Shown: positions 1 through 8,118 of the stretch, in pieces
How the letters are laid out: each line of letters opens with the position of its first letter
How positions within the stretch are numbered: the stretch's first letter is position 1
DNA from: Gracilaria caudata
Lineage: Eukaryota; Rhodophyta; Florideophyceae; Gracilariales; Gracilariaceae
Direction: 5' to 3'
Length of the DNA: 28,950 bases
NCBI GenBank assembly: GCA_030374735.1
Contig: JASCIV010000249.1
Span: forward strand, 1-28,950
Made by a program: the position numbers and the translations under genes
The notes under the pieces: generated by a model
Told to the model about the DNA's origin: nothing
Database searches by the model: none
What the model saw: only the letters and a program-made list of their open reading frames with translations

Positions 1-81
1 CACCGCCGCAGCAGTAAACAGACGGCGCCTAGCTGGCGTCTCACACGGTCTGGCCTGACCCAGCCCTCTCTTGCACCTTGA

Positions 82-87
82 AATAAA
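82..87 (+). promoter_or_regulatory. AATAAA hexamer, possible poly(A) signal
   Basis: The hexamer AATAAA lies in the first 237 bases, which hold no gene on either strand that I can support. It could be the 3' end signal of a plus-strand gene lying before the window. It may equally be chance in non-coding DNA. Confidence 0.2.
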
Positions 88-237
88 GCTTGTTCATCAT
101 CATCACCACAAACCACGCCTCGTGTAGAGCGCCAGGCACAAATTAAGTCAGTCTCTCTCTCTGTCGAGGGCTAAGACGTAACTTCTGTCCTCTCGTCATC
201 TGGCTGTAGGACGCACTCACCGCCTTACTCAACCGTC

Positions 238-1647
238 ATGCAGTATTATCATCTAGCTATGATTACTCATCCATCGACGGGAGACGTTCTTGCCACCCAA
301 GATAATAAGCTCCCAACCATCTTCCACGATGAGCACAACTTTGACATGCTCTATAAGCTTTGCAAGAGCATGGAGAAAATAATTGGACACACTTTTCAAT
401 TGATTCTTCTTCGCACGGATTGTGAGGCACCAGTGTCCACCAAACGCGACAGCATTTTCATCGATTACCGAGCTGAACTTCTGGTTTTCGAAATAGTATC
501 CCGTATTCTTGCTGAACCACCAAAAGGCTTTAAATGGCTCCCTGCGAATCAAGTGGCCAGTATTTGCGTTGAAGAACCGGAGCTTTCTTCAGTGAAGAAG
601 TTCCTGTACGATTACGAACGGGTCGGACTCACGAAAGACGAGGATTGTCTTTACCCATACTCTATTCCAGGCTGGTTTACAGAAGCAAGTGAGTGGATAC
701 ATGACGTTTTAGATGGCACCGAATACGATATCTCTGAAATACACCAAGTTTCAAGCAAATCTGAAGGATGCGTACTACGTGCAAAGAGTTCATCTGGGTC
801 AATACTTTATTTCAAAGAAGCTGGGCCCAATGTGTTCCATGATGAACTGCAGGTAACCCTTGCTCTTTCGGAAGCTATGCCGAATCTGTTCCCGGCACCA
901 TTAGCTGTTAACAAGGAAAGCAAGCGAATATTGATGCGTGACTCTGGTGCAACGTTTTCTGAAACTGCTTGTTCTGTGACGACCAATCCAAGTCTATTTC
1001 GAAGCATTCTTACGGACTGGGGTATGATCCAGAGAAGATCAGTTCTGTTAAGAAAGCAGTTGGAGAATGAGGGCCTTCCAGTGTTTGACAATGCTTATAT
1101 GGACACTTTGATTCGAGATATGGTGTCAGATTTCGATTGGCAACAGGTTGTTCGTGAAGAGATTCAGAAGCGCGAGGATCACATTTTTTTCGATGAAGTC
1201 GCGTTTAGGGACATTTTCTTTACTTACGCCTCACAGCTTTGTGAAAGAATATCTCAATTCAATGTTCCGCTAACTCTCGTGCACGGGGATTTCAGTCCTG
1301 TCAACATTACTTCCAGTGAAATCCGGCAGTTTGGGTACATCGACTTCGGCTCCACAGCTATCTCCTTTCCCTTCCGAGATGCATACACATTTGCCAACAT
1401 CTGCAATGCCAGCGAAGGTGATATAGATTTTTACTTCGAGTTGTGGACCGAGTATGAAGATGAAGAGAGATTGAGGGAATTATACGCACTCATGGCACAA
1501 TTCCAGCTTGTTCTTACCACCCTAGTGTTTTACAAGCAACACAAGACTACAGAGGAGAGCTCTCGCGGTTCGAACCGCTCAGCGTTTTGTATCATGCTGG
1601 GTGTGCTGCTGGAGAACTTTGCTAACGAACGGACATCCTCATTATGA
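238..1647 (+). CDS. Aminoglycoside phosphotransferase-fold (APH/choline kinase-like) protein
   Basis: 469 aa from an ATG at 238 with a continuous frame. The C-terminal half has the APH-fold catalytic signature: LVHGDFSPVN at residues 347-356 (Brenner-type HxDxxxxN, with D351 the predicted base and N356 the Mg ligand), followed by GYIDFGSTAISFPFRD (366-381), where D369 is the metal-binding aspartate. The lobe before it has a likely nucleotide-binding Lys in LYFKEA (K193). A motif rich in Pro, Trp and Phe (PGWFTEASEWI, 144-154) starts the kinase part, as in bacterial phosphotransferase proteins. Residues 1-140 match no domain I can name. By family it phosphorylates a small-molecule hydroxyl, but the substrate cannot be read from sequence. 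No transit or signal peptide is evident, so a cytosolic location is likely. Codon and GC content match its neighbours. Confidence 0.85.
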   Translation: MQYYHLAMITHPSTGDVLATQDNKLPTIFHDEHNFDMLYKLCKSMEKIIGHTFQLILLRTDCEAPVSTKRDSIFIDYRAELLVFEIVSRILAEPPKGFKWLPANQVASICVEEPELSSVKKFLYDYERVGLTKDEDCLYPYSIPGWFTEASEWIHDVLDGTEYDISEIHQVSSKSEGCVLRAKSSSGSILYFKEAGPNVFHDELQVTLALSEAMPNLFPAPLAVNKESKRILMRDSGATFSETACSVTTNPSLFRSILTDWGMIQRRSVLLRKQLENEGLPVFDNAYMDTLIRDMVSDFDWQQVVREEIQKREDHIFFDEVAFRDIFFTYASQLCERISQFNVPLTLVHGDFSPVNITSSEIRQFGYIDFGSTAISFPFRDAYTFANICNASEGDIDFYFELWTEYEDEERLRELYALMAQFQLVLTTLVFYKQHKTTEESSRGSNRSAFCIMLGVLLENFANERTSSL

Positions 1648-2545
1648 TGTAACGAAAGGTTGTGCTCTTAAAACAGTTGTCCAGAGCGCCTTCAGTTGAC
1701 AGCGACGACGGTTAGATATAAGATTTTTCCGCTGTAGAGAGCACTCAGGTCAGAAAACTACGTGAGTACGACGGAAGTCGTCATGCGTCGCACGTTTCGC
1801 GTTTCGGCGCTGAGGGTATTGGTCTAACCATGCTAGCACCGGATCAGATCCTGGGCTGCTGCAAAATTGGGGCAGTCAAACCTACTTCGCACAAGATCTC
1901 TGCTGAAAGCCTTGTGCGACACCATATGAAGGAATGGCATGCCAATATCATGACCATCATGACGCTACCGCCGTCGCCGCTACCGCCACCACCGCTACAA
2001 GGGTACCACCTCCACCGCTACTGCCGCCCGGCGGAACGGGTTAATGAGTATACATATGCTTTCGATCGGTGAGAATGGGGCGAATGGGGAGATTTCTCCC
2101 CTGAACCCCAACACTGTCAATACTAAAGCGCTACTGCCACCCTGCGGAACGGGTTAATGAGTATACATATGCTTTCGATCGGTTAGAATGGGGAGAATGG
2201 GGAGAATGGGGAGAATTCTCCCCTGATAGAGATGCTCTTACCTAAACCTCAAAAAGGAAAAAACGCCCCAAGCCCCCCAAAAAAAACCGCCTCTGCTTAC
2301 GCCCACCACAAAGCCCCAAGCAAGTTACGGAAACCCTGTTTCATCGTAGAGCACAGGGTCAACGAAAGCCTAACCTAACTGCATTTTCGGGGAAGCAATT
2401 AGTCGATTGTCGCGGTGATCTCAGTTGTTTGGGTCGCCAAGGTTCCGACGAGTTCTTTCGTGAACGTCTTCTTAGTTCCTGGAAAGGACAATCCCACTTG
2501 CGGTGCACGACATCACGCTGCTCACCTCTCGGGCATGTGGACACA
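1648..2545. other. Intergenic region with duplication, no supported gene
   Basis: An 80-codon frame at 1830-2072 has an ATG, but it runs into a (CCG/CCA)-rich tract and the repeat described separately. Its Pro/His-rich product resembles low-complexity translation and is not called. Nothing else is supported apart from the direct repeats at 2016-2226. Confidence 0.6.
2016..2226. repeat. Imperfect tandem direct duplication (2016-2104 and 2129-2226)
   Basis: Two copies start with CGCTACTGCC. They share an identical core of about 40 bases running from GCGGAACGGG through TATACATATG to CGATCGGT. Each then has GAGAATGGGG-type units and ends in TCTCCCCTGA. The second copy is longer mainly by one more AGAATGGGG unit, so the short units vary in number. 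The second copy ends in a perfect 16-bp palindrome, GGGGAGAATTCTCCCC (2208-2223). The first has a one-base variant of it. Confidence 0.85.
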
Positions 2546-3283
2546 ATGCCACCCTCTTACGATATAAGAGAAAAGATCATGTCTGGAACAGCCCTCTCCC
2601 AGACGGCTAGGGTCATCATGTCTGCTTTTCAAATTGGCGCCTTGGCTACGAAGGCAGTCGTCAAGCCGTTATATACCAAACAAATCTGGGAGTTAATGTC
2701 GCCCGCGATGTTATCAAAGCTTGGCGCCGTTGGAATGTCGAACCTTCTTATGTTCGAAGCAGTTCGCGACCGTTGCCACAAAAGAGGATTGTGCAATCTG
2801 GCAAACGCACTTACTATGTTTGGTACTGGAGCTGTCTACGTTATTTTCCCGGTCAAAGGACTAGCAATCAACATTCCCTTTGTGGGGTCATTATTCTCAG
2901 TAGGCATCGTCAATGTCTTAAACTTCCTGCGTCGGCATAACCGAAATACGTCGAGAAGTAAGGGGCACACTTTTGGTGTAGAGGCATCTGCCCTTGCGTT
3001 GATAATGACTGGAGTCTCATCGTTTCTTTTGTTGTCCAACCACATTCCATGGTCGTCCGTCAGTCACCGTTCGATCATCTCAAACGTTTATTTGTCTCAG
3101 CTAGCAATGAACACTGTGACCGCTGGGGTCATGGAGCTTCACTCTCCAGGAAGAAAAGATCTATCTCAGAAACACCTCTACCTCGCCCTGCTTGGTGCGC
3201 TCTGTGCACAAGCAGACATGACAGCCACAGGCGCAATCGCTATGGGCGGTGCAGCGCTTTCGGCGATCGATGTGATTCGCTAA
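2546..3283 (+). CDS. Unrecognised hydrophobic, probably multi-pass membrane protein
   Basis: 245 aa from the ATG at 2546. The frame is open further upstream, but only from a TTG, so the ATG was chosen. I do not recognise the family. Hydrophobic stretches lie at about residues 85-127 (possibly two segments around NIPFVGSLFSVGIVNVL), 147-165 (SALALIMTGVSSFLLL) and 211-241 (a Gly/Ala-rich end, LYLALLGALCAQADM...GGAALSAIDVI). A basic patch, LRRHNRNTSRSK (128-139), separates two of them. The amphipathic N-terminal third is Met/Ala/Lys-rich, and there is no clear signal peptide. The gene converges on the glycosyltransferase, with 110 bp between stop codons. It is full length with no frame disruption. 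A plastid or mitochondrial inner-membrane location is possible but unproven. Confidence 0.65.
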   Translation: MPPSYDIREKIMSGTALSQTARVIMSAFQIGALATKAVVKPLYTKQIWELMSPAMLSKLGAVGMSNLLMFEAVRDRCHKRGLCNLANALTMFGTGAVYVIFPVKGLAINIPFVGSLFSVGIVNVLNFLRRHNRNTSRSKGHTFGVEASALALIMTGVSSFLLLSNHIPWSSVSHRSIISNVYLSQLAMNTVTAGVMELHSPGRKDLSQKHLYLALLGALCAQADMTATGAIAMGGAALSAIDVIR

Positions 3284-3393
3284 GAGAGCTAAAGCCCAAA
3301 AACTTGTTCCTTCCTTTGATTGTACGAGAAAGGTGTTAAAACGCAAAGCACATAACTCCAAAGGAAATGTCCTGTCTGCTTCACTAGCCTCTA

Positions 3394-4710
3394 TCACGTT
3401 CCTCGTATCCTATGTATTCTTCTGGAGAAGAGCTTAGACCCAATCACTACCACGCTCGTAATCGAGACAAGCAATAGGAATTCAACCAGAGTGATCTTCT
3501 GAAACTCCTTGTGGACAAGATCGAATACCTCGTCTTCATCCAATGATTTCTCGCTCAACAACTGAGCTCTCTTCGCTGCATTCCTGCGGTGAATTTGTCG
3601 TCGAATACATCCTTCAACTACTCCCAGCACTTCAGTGACGTTTACCGTGAATTGTGATCGTTCACTGTTCTCCAAAGTGCTTCCATCTTTTGTTTTCTGC
3701 TTCTGCATGGTGCAGCCAATGTACATGAGATTGAGACCAAGCAGGTGGGCATGCCATCCAGTCCAATCCCAGGGCATGAAGTTTGGGAATCTCGAATCAG
3801 CCTCACAGTTTCTCCGTACTTCGAGAATGTCGCTTCCACTTCGCATGAATATTGTGTTCGCCATTGCCCCGCCGTGTGGCGCCAGGACTATGTCAGTCCA
3901 TGAGAACAGCCTCACTTGCTTTGAGAAGCTCTCCGGCATTCGATGCACAAGTCGTACGTTGAGCCTCTCATCAAGTTCCAATTTGCTAAAGACGTCTTTG
4001 GCACCATTCCATCGCCTTCGGGACGTGTCATTGCGATCATAGATAAGAATGTTTACTGTTTCGTGTGGGATGAACTCAATGTCGAGGAAGTTGTGTACAG
4101 CTGACACGATGTTGCTCAGAGCTGAAAGCTGCAGAGACTCAGGTAGCGGACCCAGTCCACCCAGACAGGGTAGTTGCTGTTCGCAGTTTCGTCCAAACCA
4201 GCTCAACTTCCGAAAATGTGAGACGGTAATCCCGAAATTGTCTGAGACCGCTTGCGATGGTTGCACCCCGATCCAAATGTGTCGTGAAAAGCAGGAGCCA
4301 GGCATCATAGATTTCTTTTCCGGCCAGATATGACTTTGAGAGAAGTTCAGCAAGAGGTTGTGCCATTGGGAAAGACTGAAAGCCACACATATGCCCCAAG
4401 TTGGTCGTTTGGGATTGAGAGATGCTCCCTCTTCCCTGCACAAGCTGAGGTTATAGAAAAGGTGATCATTCAGTACCAAAGTTGACTCAGCATCTACACA
4501 ATGCTTTAGGTAATGCGAAACAGCCCACAATCGGTCGTGTAGGGCGTGGTTTGGGTTTCGATCCAGCGCTGGTACATATATTGCTGCGGGACATGATGTT
4601 GTTGATGATGGATCATTCTCTACCACTCGAAGACGAGGATCTGTATGGCAGAAGTCGAAAGCTAATGATCCAGCGAACGTGACAATAAGAACTAAGCTCT
4701 GCAGCTGCAT
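3394..4710 (-). CDS. GT61-like (DUF563) glycosyltransferase, membrane-anchored
   Basis: 438 aa from the ATG at 4710. The C-terminal catalytic region carries the GT61 hallmark TDIVLAPHGGAMANTIFMRSG (272-292), close to the family pattern D-x-x-x-G-x-H-G-A-x-x-x-N-x-x-F-M. It is followed by ILEVRRNCEADSRF. Before it comes VNILIYDRNDTSRRRWNG (219-236), the usual strand and basic loop of this fold. The N-terminus (residues 1-18, QSLVLIVTFAGSLAF) is a signal anchor. A second hydrophobic segment lies at 408-425 (TLVEFLLLVSITSVVVIG), followed by a short Arg-rich tail, so both ends may be membrane-associated. N-glycosylation sequons occur at N87, N122, N227 and N357, as expected in the secretory pathway. 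GT61 enzymes transfer xylose, arabinose or GlcNAc to glycans or EGF domains. Here the acceptor is unknown; wall polysaccharide or glycoprotein decoration is inferred. Confidence 0.85.
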   Translation of the reverse strand: MQLQSLVLIVTFAGSLAFDFCHTDPRLRVVENDPSSTTSCPAAIYVPALDRNPNHALHDRLWAVSHYLKHCVDAESTLVLNDHLFYNLSLCREEGASLNPKRPTWGICVAFSLSQWHNLLLNFSQSHIWPEKKSMMPGSCFSRHIWIGVQPSQAVSDNFGITVSHFRKLSWFGRNCEQQLPCLGGLGPLPESLQLSALSNIVSAVHNFLDIEFIPHETVNILIYDRNDTSRRRWNGAKDVFSKLELDERLNVRLVHRMPESFSKQVRLFSWTDIVLAPHGGAMANTIFMRSGSDILEVRRNCEADSRFPNFMPWDWTGWHAHLLGLNLMYIGCTMQKQKTKDGSTLENSERSQFTVNVTEVLGVVEGCIRRQIHRRNAAKRAQLLSEKSLDEDEVFDLVHKEFQKITLVEFLLLVSITSVVVIGSKLFSRRIHRIRGT

Positions 4711-5493
4711 CGGATCAATGTCTTTGGCAGACCACTTAACTTATCATAACTGTAGAACTCGAGGAAGAATCGTTTTATCAGCTGAGAAAGTCACCGTCCT
4801 TAACCGATTCTTGGTGTTTGTTCGAGGTAGCCCCTGGCTGGGTTTACCATGTAAGGAATTCCGAAAGAGCTGCATTTGCACTGAGGTCTTTCGTTGAGTA
4901 ACACTACAAAACACGTACAAATTCCGACTAGCTCTACAAGGAATGGTACAATTTCGGATGTTAAGTGCACCGCGTCTCCGAAAATCTTTGGAGACTACGT
5001 GAATAAGGAGAATGCAACAAGAAATATGCCGGCGACCTTTCTCGAACAAGTTCTTTTTCGGTATGAGGCACACACACTAGAGCTTCCAAAGAGTATCAAG
5101 AAAAGTTGGGGATGCGACGTGTCGCCCTTGACACTTTGTTCCGCAAAATATGCTAGGGCTTGTGGATTTGCCCCTTTATGGGATACTAACACGGCGAAGG
5201 TTTTAACGATAACGACAATGGCTGGTACAAAGGTACCTGTAGTTATACCTTCACGTGACGGCATGCGGCTATGAGTGTGACATTTAGTATTTTGCCCAGG
5301 CAGTTTTCACCTCGCGACAAAAGAAGAGCACATATGGGGATATTATCACGAGACCTGCGCAATAACATTCTCCTTCGATATGCACCGCAATATCGGAGCT
5401 CACTGGAAGTATCGTTGTCCACGTTCATCAGCTGTCCGGCCAGACGCTTTGTATCTCGGTCGTCTCTCACAAGCGAAATGGATTCTCACTAGC

Positions 5494-5506
5494 AAGCAGT
5501 TGGGAC
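5494..5506 (+). repeat. Target-site duplication, left copy (AAGCAGTTGGGAC)
   Basis: This 13-bp word is repeated exactly at 5824-5836, immediately after the GAA tail of the element in between. Confidence 0.85.
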
Positions 5507-5823
5507 GTGCCGTCATAACCTCTTGTACGGCAAAACGTGGGACATGCTGGATCGCCTTGTCGTGGTGTGCCCCTCTGCCGAAGAGCTCAGAGAAGGCGTT
5601 AATCGTCGGTAGCGAAATGATCTAGCAAACCGAGTCAACCTTAGAGGTCTAATGCTTTTCTGGGAGGCCTTTCTAGTCATTAAGTGAGCGTCACACGGTT
5701 GTAGGTTTGCAGCCAGTGACTAGACTCTCCTGGAGACGCGTTATAGGTTGATAGGGGTTCCTAATATACCCCTCGCGTCACGAGGAATTAGCGTGCGCGC
5801 TCATAATAAAGAAGAAGAAGAAG
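5507..5823 (+). mobile_element. 5'-truncated non-LTR retroposon with AATAAA-(GAA)n tail
   Basis: A 317-bp insertion bounded by a perfect 13-bp duplication. Its right end reads AATAAAGAAGAAGAAG, a simple-repeat tail typical of target-primed retroposition. From 5508 a frame stays open for 34 codons to a TAG at 5610-5612 and encodes WDMLDRLVVVCPSAEELREG. This looks like the last residues of a LINE ORF2, followed by a 3' UTR of about 200 bp. The end of the 3' UTR has two potential hairpins: GGGG...CCCC around 5754-5772, and CCTCG-CGTCA-CGAGG around 5771-5785. Such structures are used by reverse transcriptases for RNA recognition. A SINE is the alternative. No full-length element is in the window. 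Confidence 0.8.
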
Positions 5824-5836
5824 AAGCAGTTGGGAC
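5824..5836 (+). repeat. Target-site duplication, right copy (AAGCAGTTGGGAC)
   Basis: Exact copy of 5494-5506. One to three bases at the left edge are ambiguous because the GAA tail merges into AAG. Confidence 0.85.
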
Positions 5837-6045
5837 CCTTTTCTACTCTCATCATCAATCGAGTTCCATACATCTGTGTGAATACTGAGAATGAGCCCAG
5901 ATTACAGTTACTGAACACGTCATTCTTCGCTTAATGTAAACGAGCTTCGGGAAGACGTTCTTTTCAGGCCGCTCATGCGTTCTAATGAACGAAACAAGTG
6001 GGTTGGAAATTGAGGAGTCCTTGAAGTTTGTAGATTTCGAAGGGG

Positions 6046-6105
6046 TAGCCCAGGACTTTAGTGACAGAGGGGGTGTTAGATTCTTGCAGACCTGGGTTCG
6101 AGGTT
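6046..6105 (+). repeat. tRNA-like Pol III A/B boxes, possible SINE head
   Basis: TAGCCCAGGAC (6046-6056) fits an A box (TRGCNNAGYNG) with a terminal mismatch. GACCTGGGTTCGAGGTT (6089-6105) contains GGTTCGA of a B box. Their spacing of roughly 40 bp and the text resemble heads of tRNA-derived SINEs. The T-arm does not pair well, so this is not a functional tRNA gene. No duplicated flank was found. Confidence 0.35.
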
Positions 6106-6684
6106 AACTCAATGAGAACCGTAGAAAGTCGTGAAGGGCAAATGAGAACGGAGGTTCGTTAACAATGTGCTGATAGACAGTCCCGAAGCATTCTTGCATC
6201 TGGCTCTTGTGGAATAATATCTTGCGCCTGTTTATAGCACCGTACATGGCTGACAGAGCTGATGGCACATTACTATGTACTACTTTGAGTCATGAAGCCC
6301 AGAGGTTAAAAGCCACTTGAAGGCCAAACAAGACTAAGGCTGAACTGCACGAACGTGTCACTTAAGGTGCTGAGTTTCGGCTGTCCACAAGATGAGTACC
6401 GTGAAATGCAAATACGTAGAGCTTTCAAGTAGGACGTAGAGGATGAGTGCAATGCTGTGCAACCCAATGCGTTTCGCCGTGGGTTTTCGAGGGTCTTCTT
6501 CGGTCCAAGGCACCTTGCTGGAATAATTCCTTTAACATGACAGAAATCCGTTTCGACACGCGGGGGTATCGATCTGTCCACCTCGATCAACGGCCCATAT
6601 GTGCGACACTTGAGGCGGGCAATGCTGCATGGTATCATAACAATCAAAGGAGTCAGCTTCAATGTCAGACGATGCCAGAATGGG

Positions 6685-6693
6685 TATTTAAAT
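6685..6693 (+). promoter_or_regulatory. TATA-like box of the secreted Cys-rich gene
   Basis: TATTTAAAT lies 117 bp before the ATG at 6802, implying a 5' UTR of roughly 80-90 bases. That leader is A/C-rich (CAACAAGAGCCAACAAAACATC), as in highly expressed genes. Confidence 0.45.
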
Positions 6694-6801
6694 CTCACTC
6701 CTCCGCCTCAATAGAGAGGCAATCTTCACAACCATCGACTCACGCAACCACTAACAACAAGAGCCAACAAAACATCAAAACTCATCACCACATCTAACAA
6801 C

Positions 6802-7452
6802 ATGAAACTCACTCTCGCTCTCGGACTCTGTGTTTCTTTTTCTGGAGCCTTCGCTGCTAGCATTGGCGCCGTGGACAGGAGTGCCTCTTACAAGGCTACT
6901 GCAACTCCGACTCCGTATGTGACTGCTGCCCCGGAGTATCGTGCAACTCAACCATCCTACGCCACCCCAACCCCACCCCCGGGAGGATACACCGCGCCCG
7001 AAACTGGACCTGAGTACGTTCCGAGTCCAGCCCCGTATGCCGGTGGTGAGGCTCCTGCTATGGACAACATGTGCTGGATGGAGACTAAGAAGTGCTGCTA
7101 CAAGGAAGAAGCCGATGGATATGAATGCAAGGACTACTATGCAGAGAAATATGCTCGCTGCTATGCTAAGTTCAAGTACGTCAGGAAATGCGACAAGGCT
7201 GAAAAGCATGGCAAGCCGGAGAAGCCGGAGGACAGAGTTGAGAGGACTAAGTGTCAGAAGGTGTACTATGACAAGAACTACGGTCCTCACGTTCAGGGAT
7301 ACCCCGCTAATGGTGAAAGTCAGTGGTACGACTCTAAAGAACTTCCGATGAAGCCGCACGGCGTGGAGGGCGAGCCGCAATATCAGGCTCCACGTTATGA
7401 AGCCGAAGCTGTTCCAGCTGGCGCCTCCTACGTTCCCCCGGCTAATTATTAG
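6802..7452 (+). CDS. Secreted Cys-rich protein, copy 1 of a paired family
   Basis: 216 aa. A clear signal peptide (MKLTLALGLCVSFSGAFA) should be cut near residue 18-19. Residues 28-85 are a Pro/Thr/Tyr/Ala-rich segment with repeated PxPY, PEY and PTP motifs, like extensin-type wall proteins. The Cys domain is at 91-130, with pattern C-x6-CC-x9-C-x10-C-x9-C and text CWMETKKCCY and GYECKDYYAEKYARC. A Lys-rich linker with one extra Cys (C151) follows, then YYDKNYGPHVQGY (155-167), NGESQWY and KPHGVEGEPQ, and a Pro/Tyr/Ala tail. The second copy at 9344 shares the Cys spacing exactly. No known family is recognised. The role is probably extracellular matrix or cuticle structure, with Tyr cross-linking possible. 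Both points are inference. Confidence 0.85.
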   Translation: MKLTLALGLCVSFSGAFAASIGAVDRSASYKATATPTPYVTAAPEYRATQPSYATPTPPPGGYTAPETGPEYVPSPAPYAGGEAPAMDNMCWMETKKCCYKEEADGYECKDYYAEKYARCYAKFKYVRKCDKAEKHGKPEKPEDRVERTKCQKVYYDKNYGPHVQGYPANGESQWYDSKELPMKPHGVEGEPQYQAPRYEAEAVPAGASYVPPANY

Positions 7453-7646
7453 AAAAGTTCGCGTCTTGCCTCTATGAACTGCTGAATTACACCTTGTACA
7501 GCTCAAAATGCGGCGTAGATTAAGACGTCTAGGTGAACCAGAAGATATGCTTAGAGAACATCAAAAGTGGTAACTATTAAAACCAAGATTATATACCGTA
7601 GTGTAACAAGCAATGGGAGATAGCTGACGAGGACCTGCAAAAAAAC

Positions 7647-7659
7647 GAATGCCTTCTTT
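7647..7659 (+). repeat. Target-site duplication, left copy (GAATGCCTTCTTT)
   Basis: The 13-bp word recurs exactly at 7772-7784, on the other side of the short retroposon. Confidence 0.8.
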
Positions 7660-7771
7660 CTTCTTCTTCTTCTTTATTTTGGACAACAGCCTTCAATTAC
7701 TAGGCTGACGTAAATCTTTCCTTACAGAAAGGTTTCTCTCTTTAAGAATGCTAACAACTTATGCGGATACT
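7660..7771 (-). mobile_element. Short retroposon on the minus strand with AATAAA-(GAA)n tail
   Basis: A 112-bp insertion flanked by a perfect 13-bp duplication. Read on the minus strand it ends CCAAAATAAAGAAGAAGAAG, the same tail type as the element at 5507-5823, although the body shows no obvious similarity. A hairpin, CTTTC-TGTAAG-GAAAG on the minus strand (about 7718-7733), lies about 50 bases before the tail. It is too short to encode anything. It is either a strongly 5'-truncated LINE or a small non-autonomous element. Confidence 0.75.
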
Positions 7772-7784
7772 GAATGCCTTCTTT
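7772..7784 (+). repeat. Target-site duplication, right copy (GAATGCCTTCTTT)
   Basis: Exact copy of 7647-7659. Confidence 0.8.
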
Positions 7785-7884
7785 GTCGTGGTTGACGCTA
7801 TTCGCCGATCTGTAAGCTGGGGTAGTACAATTTGGCCGTTGGTATCAGATAATTTATCTGACTCGACTCCAACATTGAACGACG

Positions 7885-7903
7885 TCTCTCTCTCTCTCTC
7901 TCT
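7885..7903 (+). repeat. (TC)n microsatellite
   Basis: An uninterrupted run of about nine TC units in non-coding DNA. Confidence 0.85.
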
Positions 7904-8094
7904 TATCGGGAAGCTCTTGTGATTCGTCTCTCTATGGTTGGACTGCGGAGCTGAAGTCCTTGGGCGCAAACTAGATCCAAGAACACTTCTCAGTAAGGTG
8001 TCTTGTCGTACGGATTCCGACGTTCTCGGCTATCAATGCCTATACTAGACACCGAAACACCGCACTATGTCGACGATGATCGTCTTTCGCCAAA

Positions 8095-8118
8095 GATGAG
8101 GAGACTTGTCTCCTCATC
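8095..8118. repeat. Perfect hairpin, 10-bp arms
   Basis: GATGAGGAGA - CTTG - TCTCCTCATC, with perfect arms and a 4-base loop, in non-coding DNA between the two Cys-rich genes. It lies about 640 bp past the first gene, so it is not an obvious terminator. Confidence 0.7.

Larger units (their letters stand above)
4711..6801. other. Intergenic region with retroposon insertion and SINE-like head
   Basis: About 2.1 kb without a supported gene. Two overlapping frames near 4900-5490 are open for 70-126 codons. The longest plus-strand one starts only at TTG, and none has a recognisable motif. The supported contents are the retroposon at 5507-5823 with its target-site duplication, the tRNA-like A/B boxes at 6046-6105, and the promoter of the gene at 6802. 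Confidence 0.6.

Noticed and set aside
1563..1585. GCGGTTCGAACCGC, resembling a tRNA B box
   Set aside because: It is a palindrome inside the coding sequence of the phosphotransferase, with no A box or tRNA fold.
1830..2072. 80-codon plus-strand frame with ATG
   Set aside because: Runs into a CCG/CCA simple tract and ends inside a duplicated repeat; the product is low complexity.
4894..5274. 126-codon plus-strand frame and the opposing 89-codon minus frame
   Set aside because: The plus frame starts at TTG, the two overlap completely, and neither shows a motif.
5677..5716. Possible A/B boxes inside the retroposon at 5507-5823
   Set aside because: GGTTTGCAGCC matches a B box poorly and the spacing to a putative A box is too short.
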